Shown here: piece after piece, positions 1 to 10,342 of the stretch
Layout: each line of letters opens with the position of its first letter
Numbering within the stretch: position 1 is the stretch's first letter
Source: Alcaligenaceae bacterium
GTDB lineage: Bacteria; Pseudomonadota; Gammaproteobacteria; Burkholderiales; Burkholderiaceae_B
Direction of reading: 5' to 3'
NCBI GenBank assembly: GCA_947378965.1
Contig: CANCMG010000014.1
Location: 1 to 57,314, forward strand
DNA length: 57,314 nt
Notes under the pieces: model-generated
What the model saw: only the letters and a program-made list of their open reading frames with translations
What the model was told of the DNA's origin: nothing
The model's database searches: none
Translations under genes and position numbers: made by a program

Positions 1-597
1 GACCGAGGTCTGTTTTGGCGCGTGTGCCGTGGTTGATGCCACTGCGCCAAGCTCGAGTTGTGTTGGAGCTGCGGCGGCTGGCGGGGTGGGCGTGGGCACC
101 GCCACGGGTTCGGGCGGGGGCACGAAAGTTGGCAGTGGGTCTGGCACGATCATGGCTTGCACTTCAGCTTCGGCAAACGAGGGGCTTGTGGTTGCAGCGA
201 CGCTCGGAGCGGTCGTGTCGGTCGCCGTAACGATCGAGGGTTTTGGTATTTCGGGGTTGACCGGCTCAACAAGATCAGAGCTGGTGTGTGTCAACGACTC
301 TTTCAGCGCTGAGACGTCTTGTTCAAGTGACTCAAGGGGCTTACGCAGCGATGACTCGGTATCTTGCAGACTTGACTGCACGCTTTGAGCAGCCTCTTGC
401 ATTTGGTCTTTTAATTTGCGTAGTTCGTCGAGTTCGACCTCGCGCTGGATGTCAGTTTTGACATCGTTCACATAGCGTTGCGCACGCCCCACCAAGTGGC
501 CGAGCGTACGGGCGACTTTAGGTAGACGCTCGGGGCCGATAACGACCAGAGCCACGACCCCGATTACGAGTAGTTCGGTAAAGCTGACGTCAAACAT
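1..597 (-). CDS. tatB: Sec-independent protein translocase TatB (C-terminus cut by window edge)
   Basis: TatB works with TatC to receive folded twin-arginine substrates at the inner membrane. The reading frame is open from an ATG at 597 to base 1, about 199 codons with no stop. It begins MFDVSFTELLVIGVVALVVI and continues GPERLPKVAR, which is the TatB N-terminal transmembrane helix, the GPERLP hinge and the start of the amphipathic helix. After a charged helical stretch rich in Glu, Lys and Gln it becomes a long Pro/Ala/Thr/Val-rich tail, as is common in betaproteobacterial TatB. It lies 49 bp downstream of tatA on the same strand; tatC would be expected next, outside the window. The identity is clear from the N-terminus; the true length is unknown. 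Confidence 0.93.
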   Translation of the reverse strand, partial: MFDVSFTELLVIGVVALVVIGPERLPKVARTLGHLVGRAQRYVNDVKTDIQREVELDELRKLKDQMQEAAQSVQSSLQDTESSLRKPLESLEQDVSALKESLTHTSSDLVEPVNPEIPKPSIVTATDTTAPSVAATTSPSFAEAEVQAMIVPDPLPTFVPPPEPVAVPTPTPPAAAAPTQLELGAVASTTAHAPKQTSV

Positions 598-646
598 GGT
601 GTGTGATGTGCCAAAAAGACTCAGCTAGAAAAGCTAGCGGAAAGGG

Positions 647-907
647 TTAGTGCGTACCGGGCTGAGTGTTTGTTTTCTCTTTTGCTTGCACGTCGATGGT
701 TTCGCCCGAGGCAACACGTTGCACCGGTGCCGCCTCTGCAGTTGCAGTGGCCTCACCTTCTTTCGCGTTTGGGTCTTTCATGCCTTCTTTGAAGCCTTTC
801 ACCGCGCCGCCTAAGTCGGCTCCGATGTTTCTGATCTTTTTAGTGCCAAAAACGAGTGCAACGATAACCAGAACAATTAGCCAGTGCCAAATACTAAAAC
901 TACCCAT
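647..907 (-). CDS. tatA: Sec-independent protein translocase TatA
   Basis: TatA oligomerises to form the passage for folded proteins in the twin-arginine pathway. The 86-residue product starts [20 protein letters not shown], a single transmembrane helix, followed by [20 protein letters not shown], the typical TatA amphipathic helix with the conserved FGTKK and GGAVKGFK segments. The C-terminal third is polar and low in complexity. The frame stays open 15 codons upstream, but the ATG at 907 is preferred because the protein then begins at the family start and has GGAG about 7 bases in front. It lies between the HIT gene and tatB on the same strand. Confidence 0.95.
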   Translation of the reverse strand: MGSFSIWHWLIVLVIVALVFGTKKIRNIGADLGGAVKGFKEGMKDPNAKEGEATATAEAAPVQRVASGETIDVQAKEKTNTQPGTH

Positions 908-921
908 GATCGCTCTCCGGA

Positions 922-1290
922 TTAATTCTTGATGGGGGTGAAGCCCTGCCAAGGACGTTTACCACCAAGGATATGAAAATGCAGGTGTTTAACCTCTTGG
1001 CCACCCTCAAGACCTGAATTCGTGGTGAGACGAAATCCGCCTTCAGGCCCTGGGTTGCAGCCGTTTGTTAACGCAATTTTTTGCACCTGAGTCAGCATTC
1101 TACCTAACCAGCCAGCATCCTCGGGTTTGATGTCTTGCATAGACACGACATGATGTCGTGGCACCATCAGCAAATGTACCGGCGCTGCGGGGTGAATATC
1201 ATGAAAAACCACACAGTCTTCATCGGTGTAGACGATTTTTGCAGGAATTTCACCTTTCACAATTTTGCAGAAGAGGCAGTTTTCGCTCAT
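922..1290 (-). CDS. hinT: HIT-family nucleotide-binding hydrolase (HinT-like)
   Basis: A 122-residue histidine-triad protein. HinT enzymes hydrolyse adenosine 5'-phosphoramidates and aminoacyl-adenylates in the cytosol. The sequence starts [20 protein letters not shown], with the Cys-x2-Cys pair common in this group, contains [11 protein letters not shown] in the middle, and ends with the catalytic histidine triad HLHFHILGG. The frame is open 33 codons further upstream into hisE, but that extension is not family-like, so the ATG at 1290 is used. No Shine-Dalgarno is seen there, so translation may be coupled to hisE, which stops 10 bases upstream. Placement at the end of a his operon and before tatA is familiar for Burkholderiales. 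Confidence 0.93.
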   Translation of the reverse strand: MSENCLFCKIVKGEIPAKIVYTDEDCVVFHDIHPAAPVHLLMVPRHHVVSMQDIKPEDAGWLGRMLTQVQKIALTNGCNPGPEGGFRLTTNSGLEGGQEVKHLHFHILGGKRPWQGFTPIKN

Positions 1291-1300
1291 AGGAGGTCGT

Positions 1301-1666
1301 TTAAGGGTTACGGGAAGCTTTTTCTTGAAGGCCAGAGACACCCTCGCGCCGCGCCAGTTCGGCCAATACCTGCTCGGGCCGCAGACCATGTTCAGTTAAC
1401 ACGACGAGACAATGAAACCACAAATCGGCGGTTTCCGCCACGATTCGCTCGGATTGTTGGTCTTTGACGGCCATCACGAGTTCAGTGGCTTCTTCGCCAA
1501 TCTTTTTTAGCGCAGCGTCGGGCCCTTTCGAAAACAACTTTGCCACATATGATGTGGCAGGGTCGCCGCCGCGCGAAGGCAAACGAGTCGCCAGTATGTC
1601 AGCGATTCTGGCCAGAATGATATCGGACGTGCCAGTCGATGAGGCGTCGGAGTTAGTGGCTGTCAT
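1301..1666 (-). CDS. hisE: Phosphoribosyl-ATP pyrophosphatase
   Basis: Second step of histidine synthesis: hydrolysis of PR-ATP to PR-AMP. The all-alpha MazG-like fold is recognisable from [32 protein letters not shown] and [15 protein letters not shown], which carry the acidic Mg-binding residues. It is a stand-alone protein here, not fused to hisI. Two starts are possible: ATG at 1666 (121 residues), or GTG at 1681, which overlaps the hisI stop in a GTGA arrangement and adds five residues. Neither has a clear ribosome binding site. The ATG is used, with the GTG a real alternative. The last gene of the his block before hinT. Confidence 0.92.
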   Translation of the reverse strand: MTATNSDASSTGTSDIILARIADILATRLPSRGGDPATSYVAKLFSKGPDAALKKIGEEATELVMAVKDQQSERIVAETADLWFHCLVVLTEHGLRPEQVLAELARREGVSGLQEKASRNP

Positions 1667-1677
1667 GTTTAGGTCGT

Positions 1678-2094
1678 TCACTTATAAATGAGCTCGGGGT
1701 CTTTTAGAACCGGATCAACGCTTACCCATTTTGAGGACTGCGGTTCAGTACTTTGTTCAAGGCGCCGATAGAAACAACTTGCTCGCCCAGTATGACAGGC
1801 GATTTCACCGATTTGTTCAACTTTTAGCAGCAGCACATCGCCATCGCAATCCAGCCTGAGTTCAAGCAGGCGTTGAACGTGACCAGACTCTTCGCCTTTG
1901 CGCCAGAGGCGGTTACGAGAACGCGACCAAAACACCGCCCGACCGGTTTGTGCCGTCTCAGAGAGCGCTTCGGCGTTCATCCACGCCACCATCAATATTT
2001 GCCCAGTCGTGCCGTCTTGCGAAATTGCTGGGATCAAGCCCTTATCGTCAAACTTGACTTCGGTCAGCCAGGCGGGAGGCGCGGTGGTTGTCAT
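1678..2094 (-). CDS. hisI: Phosphoribosyl-AMP cyclohydrolase
   Basis: Third step of histidine synthesis: opening of the adenine ring of PR-AMP. The 138-residue protein shows the family signatures: [12 protein letters not shown] near residue 36, [40 protein letters not shown] with Mg-binding aspartates and a zinc cysteine, and [12 protein letters not shown] with the remaining zinc ligands. Its start overlaps the hisF stop by 4 bases (ATGA type), implying translational coupling. Confidence 0.95.
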   Translation of the reverse strand: MTTTAPPAWLTEVKFDDKGLIPAISQDGTTGQILMVAWMNAEALSETAQTGRAVFWSRSRNRLWRKGEESGHVQRLLELRLDCDGDVLLLKVEQIGEIACHTGRASCFYRRLEQSTEPQSSKWVSVDPVLKDPELIYK

Positions 2095-2897
2095 GTGTTG
2101 CGCCTTACGGCAATGCCTTGGCTTGCCATAAAGTCTTTGGCTTGACCCACGGTGAACTCACCGTAGTGAAAAATACTAGCAGCCAGCACCGCGCTCGCAC
2201 CGCCCAAGGTCACACCATCGGCTAAATGCTGCAGATTGCCTACGCCGCCCGAGGCAATCACTGGGATCGCGACGGCGTCGGCCACGCATCTTGTGAGCTC
2301 GAGGTCAAAACCGGCTTTGGTGCCGTCACGATCCATGCTGGTTAAGAGCAACTCGCCCGCGCCAAATTCTGCCATTTGTCGCGCCCAAGCAACGACATCC
2401 AAACCGGTCGCGCGACGCCCGCCATGGGTGAACACCTCCCAGGCTGGTGTTGCACTATTTGCCACGCGGCGCGCGTCAATGGCCACGACAATGCACTGCG
2501 AGCCGTGATAATTCGAGGCCGCTCGAACAAGCTCGGGGTTGGCGACCGCTGCACTATTCATTGAGACTTTATCGGCACCGGCATTGAGCAGGCGTTGCAC
2601 ATCGCTCACTTGACGCACACCTCCGCCAACAGTTAAAGGGATAAAAACTTGTGAGGCGACCTGCTCGATGATCGAGAGAATCAAATCGCGCCCGTCACTG
2701 GTGGCGGTGATGTCTAAAAAAGTGAGTTCGTCTGCGCCCTGCTCGTTGTAGCGCTGCGCAATTTCAATAGGGTCACCTGCGTCAATCAGATCGACAAAAT
2801 TGACGCCCTTGACCACGCGGCCAGCGGTAACATCTAGACATGGAATGATTCGACGAGTCAGGCCGCTATTGGTGCTCGGCGAGACGAGTTGGCTCAT
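2091..2897 (-). CDS. hisF: Imidazole glycerol phosphate synthase subunit HisF
   Basis: Cyclase half of the HisF-HisH complex, which converts PRFAR plus ammonia to imidazole glycerol phosphate and AICAR. A 268-residue beta-alpha barrel with [20 protein letters not shown] at the N-terminus (catalytic Asp in CLDV), the phosphate-binding segment LTVGGGVR, the second catalytic Asp in [13 protein letters not shown], and [14 protein letters not shown] near the C-terminus. It overlaps hisA by 4 bases upstream and hisI by 4 bases downstream. The partner hisH lies just upstream in the same block. Confidence 0.96.
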   Translation of the reverse strand: MSQLVSPSTNSGLTRRIIPCLDVTAGRVVKGVNFVDLIDAGDPIEIAQRYNEQGADELTFLDITATSDGRDLILSIIEQVASQVFIPLTVGGGVRQVSDVQRLLNAGADKVSMNSAAVANPELVRAASNYHGSQCIVVAIDARRVANSATPAWEVFTHGGRRATGLDVVAWARQMAEFGAGELLLTSMDRDGTKAGFDLELTRCVADAVAIPVIASGGVGNLQHLADGVTLGGASAVLAASIFHYGEFTVGQAKDFMASQGIAVRRNT

Positions 2898-3634
2898 GGC
2901 GCGAGTTCGTCAGCACGCAGTTGTGCGGCTTCAAAGTCAAGCGTGCCTTCATAGATGCTTCGACCTAAAATTGCGCCTTCAATCCCTTCAGCTTCAACCG
3001 CGCATAGTGCTTCGATGTCGCGCATGTCGGTGACACCGCCCGAGGCGATGACGGGGATCCGCACGTGTTGAGCGAGCCGCACCGTTGCGTCGATGTTAAC
3101 GCCCGTTAGCATGCCATCACGGCCGATATCTGTGTAAATAATCGCTTCGCAGCCGTAGTCTTCAAATTTTTTGGCCATATCAAGCACATCATGTTTGGTG
3201 AGTTTGCTCCAGCCATCCGTCGCAACTTTGCCATCGCGCGCGTCGAGCCCAACGATAATGCTGCCCGGAAACGCACCGCAGGCATCATGCAAAAACCCAG
3301 GGTTCTTGACCGCAGCTGTACCGATGATGACGTAGGTGATACCGAAATCAAGATAGCGTTCAATCGTGTCGAGGTCGCGAATGCCACCGCCAATCTGAAC
3401 CGGAATATCAGCACCGACCGAATCAACAATCGCGCGAATGACAGATTCGTTTTTAGGTTTGCCGGCCACAGCGCCATTGAGGTCGACTAAATGCAGGCGT
3501 CGTGCGCCGCGGTCGAGCCAAAGGTTAGACATGGCGGTTGGGTCTTCTGAGAAGATTGTTGCGTCGTCGAGGTCGCCTTGACGCAGCCGGACGCAGCGTC
3601 CGTCTTTGAGATCGATTGCAGGGATCAGCAGCAT
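2894..3634 (-). CDS. hisA: ProFAR isomerase (phosphoribosylformimino-5-aminoimidazole carboxamide ribotide isomerase)
   Basis: Fourth step of histidine synthesis: an Amadori rearrangement of ProFAR to PRFAR. A 246-residue barrel homologous to HisF. Visible landmarks are [20 protein letters not shown] (catalytic Asp in DLKDG), [20 protein letters not shown] (phosphate binding), [14 protein letters not shown] (second catalytic Asp) and [17 protein letters not shown]. The gene is separated from hisH upstream by 110 bp, the largest gap in the his block, and is fused by a 4-base overlap to hisF downstream. Confidence 0.96.
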   Translation of the reverse strand: MLLIPAIDLKDGRCVRLRQGDLDDATIFSEDPTAMSNLWLDRGARRLHLVDLNGAVAGKPKNESVIRAIVDSVGADIPVQIGGGIRDLDTIERYLDFGITYVIIGTAAVKNPGFLHDACGAFPGSIIVGLDARDGKVATDGWSKLTKHDVLDMAKKFEDYGCEAIIYTDIGRDGMLTGVNIDATVRLAQHVRIPVIASGGVTDMRDIEALCAVEAEGIEGAILGRSIYEGTLDFEAAQLRADELAP

Positions 3635-3744
3635 GTGATTATTGAGTGGTCACGTAAGGTTCAAAGCACTCGCGGTAGACGAGTGTGGATAAGAGATTAG
3701 TTTAACGGAATGCCCGGTAATCCTGTTGGTTTAGCGTGAAGATG

Positions 3745-4380
3745 TCAAGGCTTCCAGTCTACAAAATTACGGTAAAGACGCAAACCATATTCGGCACTTT
3801 TTTCTGGATGAAACTGTACGGCAAAGATATTATCGGCCGCAACGGCGCAGGTAAACAGGCCGCCGTAGTTGCTTTGCCCAACGGTGAGTTCAGCTTGAGC
3901 AGGCACGGCGTAGTAACTGTGGACAAAATAAAAGGGGGTCATATCGGGGATACCCTGCCACAGGGCATGCTCACGGCTTTGTTTGACCGGATTCCAACCC
4001 ATATGCGGCACTTTGAGCTGTTGTGCGCCCGCAGCGAAGGCGGGGCCCTGAAAGCGCCGGACCTCGCCCTTAAAGACGCCTAGGCTGGTGGTGTTGCCTT
4101 CTTCGCTGCGCTCAAACAACATTTGTTCGCCCACGCAAACGCCTAGCAAAGGTTTGTTTTTTGCTGCGTTGAGTACCGCCTCGCGCAAGCCCGCCTCGTC
4201 AAGCGTGCGGATGCAGTCGGCCATCGCCCCTTGTCCGGGAAACACCACGCGGTCAGCGGCCAAAATATCGCGTGCTTGGCTGCATAAACGGATATCGGCT
4301 TCGGGTGCGGCGTGACGCAACGCCCGCTCGACCGAGTGGATATTGCCCATGCCGTAGTCAACGATGGCAATCAAGGCCAT
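3745..4380 (-). CDS. hisH: Imidazole glycerol phosphate synthase subunit HisH (glutaminase)
   Basis: Class I glutamine amidotransferase that feeds ammonia to HisF. The 211-residue product begins [20 protein letters not shown] and carries the oxyanion segment FPGQGAM, the nucleophile in [13 protein letters not shown] (Cys in GVCVG) and the catalytic His-x-Glu pair in [10 protein letters not shown]. The nucleophile loop reads GVCVGEQ where many HisH have GICLGMQ, a conservative change. It starts 3 bases after the hisB stop. Confidence 0.95.
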   Translation of the reverse strand: MALIAIVDYGMGNIHSVERALRHAAPEADIRLCSQARDILAADRVVFPGQGAMADCIRTLDEAGLREAVLNAAKNKPLLGVCVGEQMLFERSEEGNTTSLGVFKGEVRRFQGPAFAAGAQQLKVPHMGWNPVKQSREHALWQGIPDMTPFYFVHSYYAVPAQAELTVGQSNYGGLFTCAVAADNIFAVQFHPEKSAEYGLRLYRNFVDWKP

Positions 4381-4383
4381 GGC

Positions 4384-4971
4384 TTACAGGACACCTTTTG
4401 TAGACGGCACAACGCCAACGCTGCGCGGATCGAGTTCGAGCGCCATGCGAAGTGCACGACCGGTGGCTTTAAAAATGGTTTCGCACTGGTGATGCGCATT
4501 GACGCCGCGCAAGTTATCAATGTGCATGGTGAGCAGCGCATGGTTAACCAAACCCTGAAAAAATTCAATGGTGAGGTCAACGTCAAAATCACCGACTCGC
4601 GCGCGGGTGAAGGGCACATGAAACTGTAAGCCGGGCCTGCCAGAGAAATCTACCACCACGCGCGAGAGCGCTTCGTCGAGCGGCACGTACGCGTGGCCAT
4701 AACGACGAATACCCGCCTTATCGCCGACGGCTTTTGCAATGGCTTGCCCGAGCGTAATGCCAACGTCTTCAACAGTGTGGTGAGCATCAATTTCTAAATC
4801 ACCCTGAGCATGTACTTCAAGGTCGATTAACCCGTGCCGAGCGATTTGATCAAGCATGTGGTCTAAAAATGGCACGCCCGTGTCGAGCTTTTGGCGGCCT
4901 GTGCCATCTAGATTGATTGCGACACGAATTTTTGTTTCGTTGGTGTTGCGGATAATTTCGGCGGTGCGCAT
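4384..4971 (-). CDS. hisB: Imidazoleglycerol-phosphate dehydratase
   Basis: Sixth step of histidine synthesis. At 195 residues this is the monofunctional dehydratase, without the phosphatase domain found in enterobacterial HisB, so histidinol-phosphate phosphatase must be encoded elsewhere. Metal-binding histidine motifs are evident: [28 protein letters not shown], and the second copy [20 protein letters not shown]. The protein begins [20 protein letters not shown], as expected for the family. The 82-bp gap to hisD upstream is where hisC is usually found in related bacteria. Confidence 0.96.
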   Translation of the reverse strand: MRTAEIIRNTNETKIRVAINLDGTGRQKLDTGVPFLDHMLDQIARHGLIDLEVHAQGDLEIDAHHTVEDVGITLGQAIAKAVGDKAGIRRYGHAYVPLDEALSRVVVDFSGRPGLQFHVPFTRARVGDFDVDLTIEFFQGLVNHALLTMHIDNLRGVNAHHQCETIFKATGRALRMALELDPRSVGVVPSTKGVL

Positions 4972-5053
4972 GGCTTGGGCTCTTGGCGTCAGAATCTATA
5001 TTGTAGGGCGGTCTGAGCGAATTGTTGTAGTGAATCGTTCGGGATCGCTGAAC

Positions 5054-6367
5054 TTACTTGTCGCTTTGGGAAGAGAGGCGGTAGGTGGCGCTTGCCGCAT
5101 GGGCTTGCAGACCTTCGCCAAGTGCGAGTTCAGCGGCAATTTTGCCTAGCGTTTGTGCACCGGCTTGCGAGACATGGATCAAACTCGAGCGCTTTTGAAA
5201 GTCATAGACGCCCAGTGGTGAAGAAAACCGCGCGGTACGCGAGGTCGGCAATACGTGGTTCGGGCCCGCGCAATAATCACCAAGCGACTCAGAGCTGTGC
5301 TGCCCCATGAAAATCGCACCCGCGTGACGCAGATGAGGCAGCCACGCGTTAGGATCTTCGACCGACACCTCAAGATGCTCGGGGGCGATCTGGTTGCTGA
5401 TTGTGCACGCCTCGTTCAAATCCCGCACCAAAATCAGCGCGCCCCGGTCGCGCAAGCTTGTGCGAATGATGTCAGCGCGCGGCATGGTGGGTAGTAATTG
5501 GTGAATTGAGTGCTCGACCGCGTTGAGGTAACTTGCGTCGGGGCATAACAAGATCGCTTGAGCGAGCTCGTCGTGCTCGGCTTGCGAGAACAGGTCCATC
5601 GCAATCCAGTCGGGCGACGTTTTACCATCGCAGATAATCAGAATTTCGCTTGGGCCCGCAATCATATCGATGCCCACGGTGCCAAAGACACGGCGTTTTG
5701 CCGCGGCGACATAAGCGTTACCGGGACCAACAATTTTATCGACGACCGGAACTGTCGCTGTGCCGTAGGCGAGCGCGCCGATCGCTTGAGCGCCGCCCAT
5801 GGCAAAACAGCGGTCAACTCCTGCAATCGCTGCTGCAGCCAGCACCATGGCGTTGCGATGGCCACCCGGAGTTGGCGTTACCATCACAACCTCTGAGACG
5901 CCCGCCACCTTTGCTGGAATCGCATTCATCAGCACCGACGAGGGGTAAGCCGCTTTGCCACCAGGCACATAGACCCCAACGCGGTCGAGGGCCGTAATCT
6001 GCTGCCCTAAACGCGTGCCGTCGGCCTCGGTGTAAGACCAACTCTTTTGAATTTGGTGTGCGTGATACGTACGTACGCGCTCGGCTGCCACTTCAAGCGC
6101 GTGGCGCTGCGCTGCAGGGAGTTCAGCAAGGGCTTTGAACCACTCGCTACGCGGGATTTCTAACTCGGTGGCCTGATGAATTTGCACGCCATCGAACTCA
6201 CGCGTCAGGCGAACAAGCGCCGCGTCACCTTCAGTGCGAACTTGCTTCAGGATACGCGCAGCAGCACGATCGATGGCCTCATCTTGCTCGGCATCAAACG
6301 CAAGCAAGGTGGTGAGCGTTGCGTCAAAGCTTGGGTCGCGCGAGTCTAGGCGTGTAATGGTTACCAT
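5054..6367 (-). CDS. hisD: Histidinol dehydrogenase
   Basis: Last two steps of histidine synthesis: NAD-dependent oxidation of histidinol to histidine. A 437-residue protein with the signature region [20 protein letters not shown], the zinc and catalytic residues in [16 protein letters not shown], the catalytic pair in QIAPEHLEV, and [20 protein letters not shown] close to the C-terminus. It lies 18 bp downstream of hisG. Full length and intact. Confidence 0.97.
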   Translation of the reverse strand: MVTITRLDSRDPSFDATLTTLLAFDAEQDEAIDRAAARILKQVRTEGDAALVRLTREFDGVQIHQATELEIPRSEWFKALAELPAAQRHALEVAAERVRTYHAHQIQKSWSYTEADGTRLGQQITALDRVGVYVPGGKAAYPSSVLMNAIPAKVAGVSEVVMVTPTPGGHRNAMVLAAAAIAGVDRCFAMGGAQAIGALAYGTATVPVVDKIVGPGNAYVAAAKRRVFGTVGIDMIAGPSEILIICDGKTSPDWIAMDLFSQAEHDELAQAILLCPDASYLNAVEHSIHQLLPTMPRADIIRTSLRDRGALILVRDLNEACTISNQIAPEHLEVSVEDPNAWLPHLRHAGAIFMGQHSSESLGDYCAGPNHVLPTSRTARFSSPLGVYDFQKRSSLIHVSQAGAQTLGKIAAELALGEGLQAHAASATYRLSSQSDK

Positions 6368-6385
6368 GGTGTCAGTCTCTGGGTG

Positions 6386-7072
6386 TCACGCGGTTGCCAC
6401 GTTTGCGTGGCTGGCTTGTTCAAAGGCATCTAACAGTGGTTGCAGTTGTGCATGACGGGTTTTAAGCGCGGCACGGTTGACCACCAAGCGCGATGAGATC
6501 GACATGATGTCTTCGACCGCAACTAAATCGTTGGCTTTTAACGTGTTACCGGTTGACACCAAGTCGACGATCGCATCGGCCAGCCCGACTAGGGGTGCGA
6601 GCTCCATTGAGCCGTAAAGTTTGATCAGGTCAACGTAGACCCCTTTTGCGGCAAAGTGTTCACGCGCGGCTTGTGTGTACTTGGTGGCAACGCGTAAGCG
6701 CGCCCCTTGGCGCACTGCAGCCTCGTAGTCAAACCCTTTGCGCACCGCCACGGCCAAGCGGCACCGAGCGATGTTGAGATCAATGGGCTGATACAGCCCA
6801 CCAGGGTGTTGGGCCGCGTGCTCGATGAGTACGTCTTTACCAGCAATGCCTAAATCAGCCGCCCCGTACTCAACGTAGGTTGGGACATCAGAGGCGCGCA
6901 CAATAATTAAGCGCAAGCCAGGGTTGCTCGTGGCAATAATCAGCTTGCGCGATTGCTCTGGGTTTTCAGAAACCTGAATGCCTGCTGCCTCGAGAAGCGG
7001 CAGAGTTTCTTCAAAAATCCGCCCTTTCGAGAGGGCCATCGTTAACGGCCGAAGCGGCTCAGGTGCGCTCAT
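6386..7072 (-). CDS. hisG: ATP phosphoribosyltransferase catalytic subunit, short form
   Basis: First committed step of histidine synthesis: condensation of ATP with PRPP. The 228-residue product starts [20 protein letters not shown] and has [18 protein letters not shown] and [20 protein letters not shown], the PRPP-binding region. The length shows it is the short form, which lacks the C-terminal regulatory domain and needs HisZ, a histidyl-tRNA-synthetase-like subunit. HisZ is not in this window. Its start overlaps the murA stop by 4 bases, so the his genes are read through from the murA side. Confidence 0.95.
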   Translation of the reverse strand: MSAPEPLRPLTMALSKGRIFEETLPLLEAAGIQVSENPEQSRKLIIATSNPGLRLIIVRASDVPTYVEYGAADLGIAGKDVLIEHAAQHPGGLYQPIDLNIARCRLAVAVRKGFDYEAAVRQGARLRVATKYTQAAREHFAAKGVYVDLIKLYGSMELAPLVGLADAIVDLVSTGNTLKANDLVAVEDIMSISSRLVVNRAALKTRHAQLQPLLDAFEQASHANVATA

Positions 7073-8337
7073 GAGAGATCCTTGCTTGAAATGCGTTCGA
7101 TGTTGGCGCCTAGCTGCCTGAGTTTATGCTCCATGCGCTCGTAGCCTCGATCGAGATGATAGATTCGCTCGACGATGGTCTCGCCCTCTGCCGCCAGGCC
7201 AGCAATCACAAGGCTTGCAGAGGCTCGCAAATCGGTGGCCATGACAGTCGCCCCGGACAGTTTTGTTACGCCACGCACTACCGCTGTGTGACCGTCGATA
7301 TCAATGCGTGCGCCTAAGCGCAGCAGCTCTTGAACGTGCATGTAGCGATTTTCAAAAATTGTCTCAGCGATCACCGAGGTGCCGTCGGCCAGCGCGTTGA
7401 GCGCCATCAATTGCGCCTGCATGTCGGTGGCAAAGCCTGGGTATTCGTGCGTACGAAAATCGACAGGTTTGGGTCGTTGCGCCATGCTGGCGCGAATCCA
7501 GTCTGAGCCGCACGTCAGTGTCAGCCCAGCCTCTTGAAGTTTAGAGAGGGTGGCACCCATTGTGTGAGGTGCGACCTGACGTAAGGTGATATCGCCACCG
7601 GCTGCACCCACTGCACACAAAAAGCTGCCCGCTTCGATACGATCGGGGATCACTCGATGCGTGGCACCGTGCAGGCTCTTGACCCCTTCGATGACGATAC
7701 GATCGGTGCCATGGCCCTGAATCTGCGCGCCCATCTTAATTAACAGCTCGGCCAGATCAACCACCTCGGGTTCACGTGCGGCGTTTTCTAAAACGGTTTG
7801 GCCCTCTGCTAAGACGGCAGCCATCAGCAGATTTTCGGTGCCAGTGACGGTCACCATGTCGGTGCGAATGACCGCGCCTTTGAGACGCTGGGCGCGCGCG
7901 ATGACAAAACCGTGCTCGATGCTGATGTCGGCCCCTAACGCGGCTAACCCGTGAATGTGTTGGTCGACCGGACGCTGACCAATTGCGCAGCCGCCGGGCA
8001 GGCTAACGCGCGCCTGGCCAAACCGCGCCAGCAAGGGCCCGAGTACCAAAATCGAGGCCCGCATGGTTTTCACCAATTCGTAGGGTGCCTCGAGTGTGGT
8101 GACGTCGTTGGCAGTGATATTGACGGTGCCGTCGGTTTCGCGTGCGCAACGAACGCCCATCTGGCCTAATAATTTAAGCGTGGTTGCGATGTCGTTTAAC
8201 TTGGGCACATTGGTGAGTGTGACCGTATCTGCAGTGAGCAAACCAGCACACAAAATTGGTAGCGCTGCATTTTTTGCGCCAGAAATACTGACTTCACCGC
8301 GCAGGCGACTACCGCCCGTGATGCGTAAGATATCCAT
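7069..8337 (-). CDS. murA: UDP-N-acetylglucosamine 1-carboxyvinyltransferase
   Basis: First committed step of peptidoglycan synthesis: transfer of enolpyruvate from PEP to UDP-GlcNAc in the cytosol. The 422-residue protein has the N-terminal [19 protein letters not shown], the catalytic loop [19 protein letters not shown] with the fosfomycin-target cysteine, and the family-typical [20 protein letters not shown] and [17 protein letters not shown]. Start and stop overlap the neighbouring bolA and hisG genes by a few bases. Its UDP-GlcNAc substrate is made by the GlmS and GlmU proteins encoded at about 35-41 kb. Confidence 0.97.
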   Translation of the reverse strand: MDILRITGGSRLRGEVSISGAKNAALPILCAGLLTADTVTLTNVPKLNDIATTLKLLGQMGVRCARETDGTVNITANDVTTLEAPYELVKTMRASILVLGPLLARFGQARVSLPGGCAIGQRPVDQHIHGLAALGADISIEHGFVIARAQRLKGAVIRTDMVTVTGTENLLMAAVLAEGQTVLENAAREPEVVDLAELLIKMGAQIQGHGTDRIVIEGVKSLHGATHRVIPDRIEAGSFLCAVGAAGGDITLRQVAPHTMGATLSKLQEAGLTLTCGSDWIRASMAQRPKPVDFRTHEYPGFATDMQAQLMALNALADGTSVIAETIFENRYMHVQELLRLGARIDIDGHTAVVRGVTKLSGATVMATDLRASASLVIAGLAAEGETIVERIYHLDRGYERMEHKLRQLGANIERISSKDLS

Positions 8338-8579
8338 CAGGCGGGTTTGCTGAACTCTTCGGGGGTTAAGGTTCGCATCGAGAGTGCATGGATTTCTTGT
8401 TTCATGCGGTCACCTAACGCGGCATACACTAACTGATGGCGGGCGATCAGGCGCTTACCTGCAAACGCGTTGCTGACAATCACCGCTTCGAAATGCGCGC
8501 CATCGCCACTCACCTCAAGGTGCTCGCAGGCGAGCCCGGCGGCGATGTAGGCACGAATATCTTCTGGGGTAGGCAACAT
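8337..8579 (-). CDS. BolA/IbaG family protein
   Basis: An 80-residue BolA-family protein. The members next to murA (IbaG/YrbA) bind monothiol glutaredoxins and Fe-S clusters and have been linked to acid stress and envelope synthesis. Visible family features are [37 protein letters not shown] with the invariant His, and [15 protein letters not shown]. The ATG at 8579 is preferred over an in-frame TTG at 8588 because AAGGA lies at a usable distance before the ATG but only 2 bases before the TTG. The stop overlaps the murA start (ATGA). Confidence 0.88.
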   Translation of the reverse strand: MLPTPEDIRAYIAAGLACEHLEVSGDGAHFEAVIVSNAFAGKRLIARHQLVYAALGDRMKQEIHALSMRTLTPEEFSKPA

Positions 8580-8698
8580 GATCTGCAAGGTCCTTGGCGG
8601 GCAACGATTTTAGAATAATGGCTATTTTAACGAGAAGTGCAAAAAGTCAGTCTATCTGTGCCGGAAGCTTTAGTTTTCGGGTGGCGCAGGTCAACAGG

Positions 8699-9490
8699 CT
8701 AAGTGCGCAACTTGTAGCCTCGGCCTAAGAGGCGCAGGGCAAACGTAGCCAAAACGGAAAAGACCCCGGCGACAACGGCTAGGCTGTGCCACGGTGAGAC
8801 ATCGGCCACGCCAAAAAAACCGTAGCGAAACCCATCAATCGTGTAGAAGAGCGGATTCCAGTGCGATACCGTCTGCCAAAAGGCGGGCAAGGTGTGTACC
8901 GAATAGAACACACCAGATAAAAAAGTGGCTGGCATAATCAGAAAATTTTGAAAAGCGGCGAGCTGATCAAACTTTTCGGAGGTTAGCCCCGCAATTAAGC
9001 CCAAAATCGCCATAATCCCACAGGATAGGATCGCAAAGACTAACGCCCAAAGCGGGTGCTTGATCGGCATCGAACTGAAATACTGAGAGACCAGCCAGAC
9101 GCAGGTTCCGACGGCCAGGCCGCGCACGATGGCGGCCAACACGTAGGCGCTAAAGAACTCTCGATGCGAGATGGGGGGCAACAGCACAAATACCAAGTTG
9201 CCAGTCACGCGACTTTGAATGAGCGAGGACGACGGGTTTGCAAAGGCGTTTTGCAACATGCTCATCATCATGAGCCCTGGGATCAAAAACGCGGTGTAGG
9301 GAACGCTGCCATACACCTGGATCCGATCTTGTAGCACCTGCGCAAAAATCACGAGGTACAACAATGCTGTGATGACGGGGGCGGCAATGGTCTGGAAGCT
9401 GACCTTCCAGAAGCGCAGCAATTCTTTGCCAAGCAGGGTAGGAAACCCTGAGCCGGCGCCTGCACGAGCGGTCAGTATGGGAGCGCTCAT
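8699..9490 (-). CDS. ABC-2 type transporter permease
   Basis: A 263-residue membrane protein with about six hydrophobic segments and the ABC-2 family pattern: FLIPGLMMMSMLQNAF, the downstream LIQSRVTGNLVFVLLPPISH, and AFQNFLIMPATFLSGVFYSV. This is the YadH-like group of inner-membrane exporter permeases. It overlaps the upstream ATPase gene by 4 bases, so the two subunits form one transporter. The substrate is unknown; adjacency to the Mla genes and murA suggests an envelope role, which is inference only. Confidence 0.88.
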   Translation of the reverse strand: MSAPILTARAGAGSGFPTLLGKELLRFWKVSFQTIAAPVITALLYLVIFAQVLQDRIQVYGSVPYTAFLIPGLMMMSMLQNAFANPSSSLIQSRVTGNLVFVLLPPISHREFFSAYVLAAIVRGLAVGTCVWLVSQYFSSMPIKHPLWALVFAILSCGIMAILGLIAGLTSEKFDQLAAFQNFLIMPATFLSGVFYSVHTLPAFWQTVSHWNPLFYTIDGFRYGFFGVADVSPWHSLAVVAGVFSVLATFALRLLGRGYKLRT

Positions 9491-10278
9491 GCTTGTGCCT
9501 CAGAAAACTTAGATGGTTGGGCGTTCATGATTTGGACAAACGCTTGCTCGAGATTGCCGCCAGCGCGCGCGATCAAGTTTTTGGTGGTGTCGAGCGCGAC
9601 GATGCGTCCACCCTTTAGCATGGCGGTGCGGTTGCACAGCATCTCAGCTTCTTCGAGGTAGTGGGTAGTCAAGATGATGGTGTGGCCTTGGGTGTTGAGC
9701 CGAGAGATGAATTCCCAGAGGCTGCGGCGCAAGTCGACATCAACCCCCGCCGTGGGTTCGTCAAGCACGATGACCGGCGGGCGATGCACCAGCGCCTGGG
9801 CAACCAGCACGCGACGCTTCATCCCGCCCGACAAGGCACGCATGTTTTCGTCAGCCTTATCGGTGAGCCCGAGGTTGGCCAAAATTTCGTCAATCCAGTC
9901 GTCATTATTGCGAAAGCCAAAGTAGCCTGATTGAATGCGTAAGGTTTCGCGAACCGTGAAAAACGGGTCATACACAAGCTCTTGCGGGACCACGCCTAAA
10001 GAACGCCTGGCCGCTTGATAGTCGTTGACCACGTCATGGCCGCAAACGCTGGCACGCCCCTGGGTGGCCTGACACAGGCCGGCCAACACAGAGATAAGAG
10101 TCGTTTTGCCAGCCCCGTTGGGCCCAAGCAGCGCAAAAAACTCGCCATGCTCAATGGTTAAGGACACATCATCGAGCGCTTGAAAGCCTGGGCCTGAAGG
10201 TGGGCGAAACAAGCCACGCCAACCCAAGGTGCGGGGCGCGAAAACTTTAGAAACATGTTCAAACGAAACGGCAGACAT
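9487..10278 (-). CDS. ABC transporter ATP-binding protein (ABC-2 exporter partner)
   Basis: A 263-residue ATPase with Walker A LLGPNGAGKTTLISVLAGL, a Q-loop region around VPQELVYDPFFTV, signature ALSGGMKRRVLVAQALVHRP, Walker B VIVLDEPTAGVD and the switch His in IILTTHYLEEAEML. This is the YadG-like/DrrA-like exporter group. It is coupled to the permease gene by a 4-base overlap and follows mlaC after 64 bp. In related genomes this pair commonly trails the Mla cluster. Substrate not determinable from sequence. Confidence 0.9.
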   Translation of the reverse strand: MSAVSFEHVSKVFAPRTLGWRGLFRPPSGPGFQALDDVSLTIEHGEFFALLGPNGAGKTTLISVLAGLCQATQGRASVCGHDVVNDYQAARRSLGVVPQELVYDPFFTVRETLRIQSGYFGFRNNDDWIDEILANLGLTDKADENMRALSGGMKRRVLVAQALVHRPPVIVLDEPTAGVDVDLRRSLWEFISRLNTQGHTIILTTHYLEEAEMLCNRTAMLKGGRIVALDTTKNLIARAGGNLEQAFVQIMNAQPSKFSEAQA

Positions 10279-10342
10279 GACAACCTTGTTGTGAGGCGGT
10301 GCGCCCGAGCGACCAGAAGCCCGCGGGACGGGGTACAGATAG

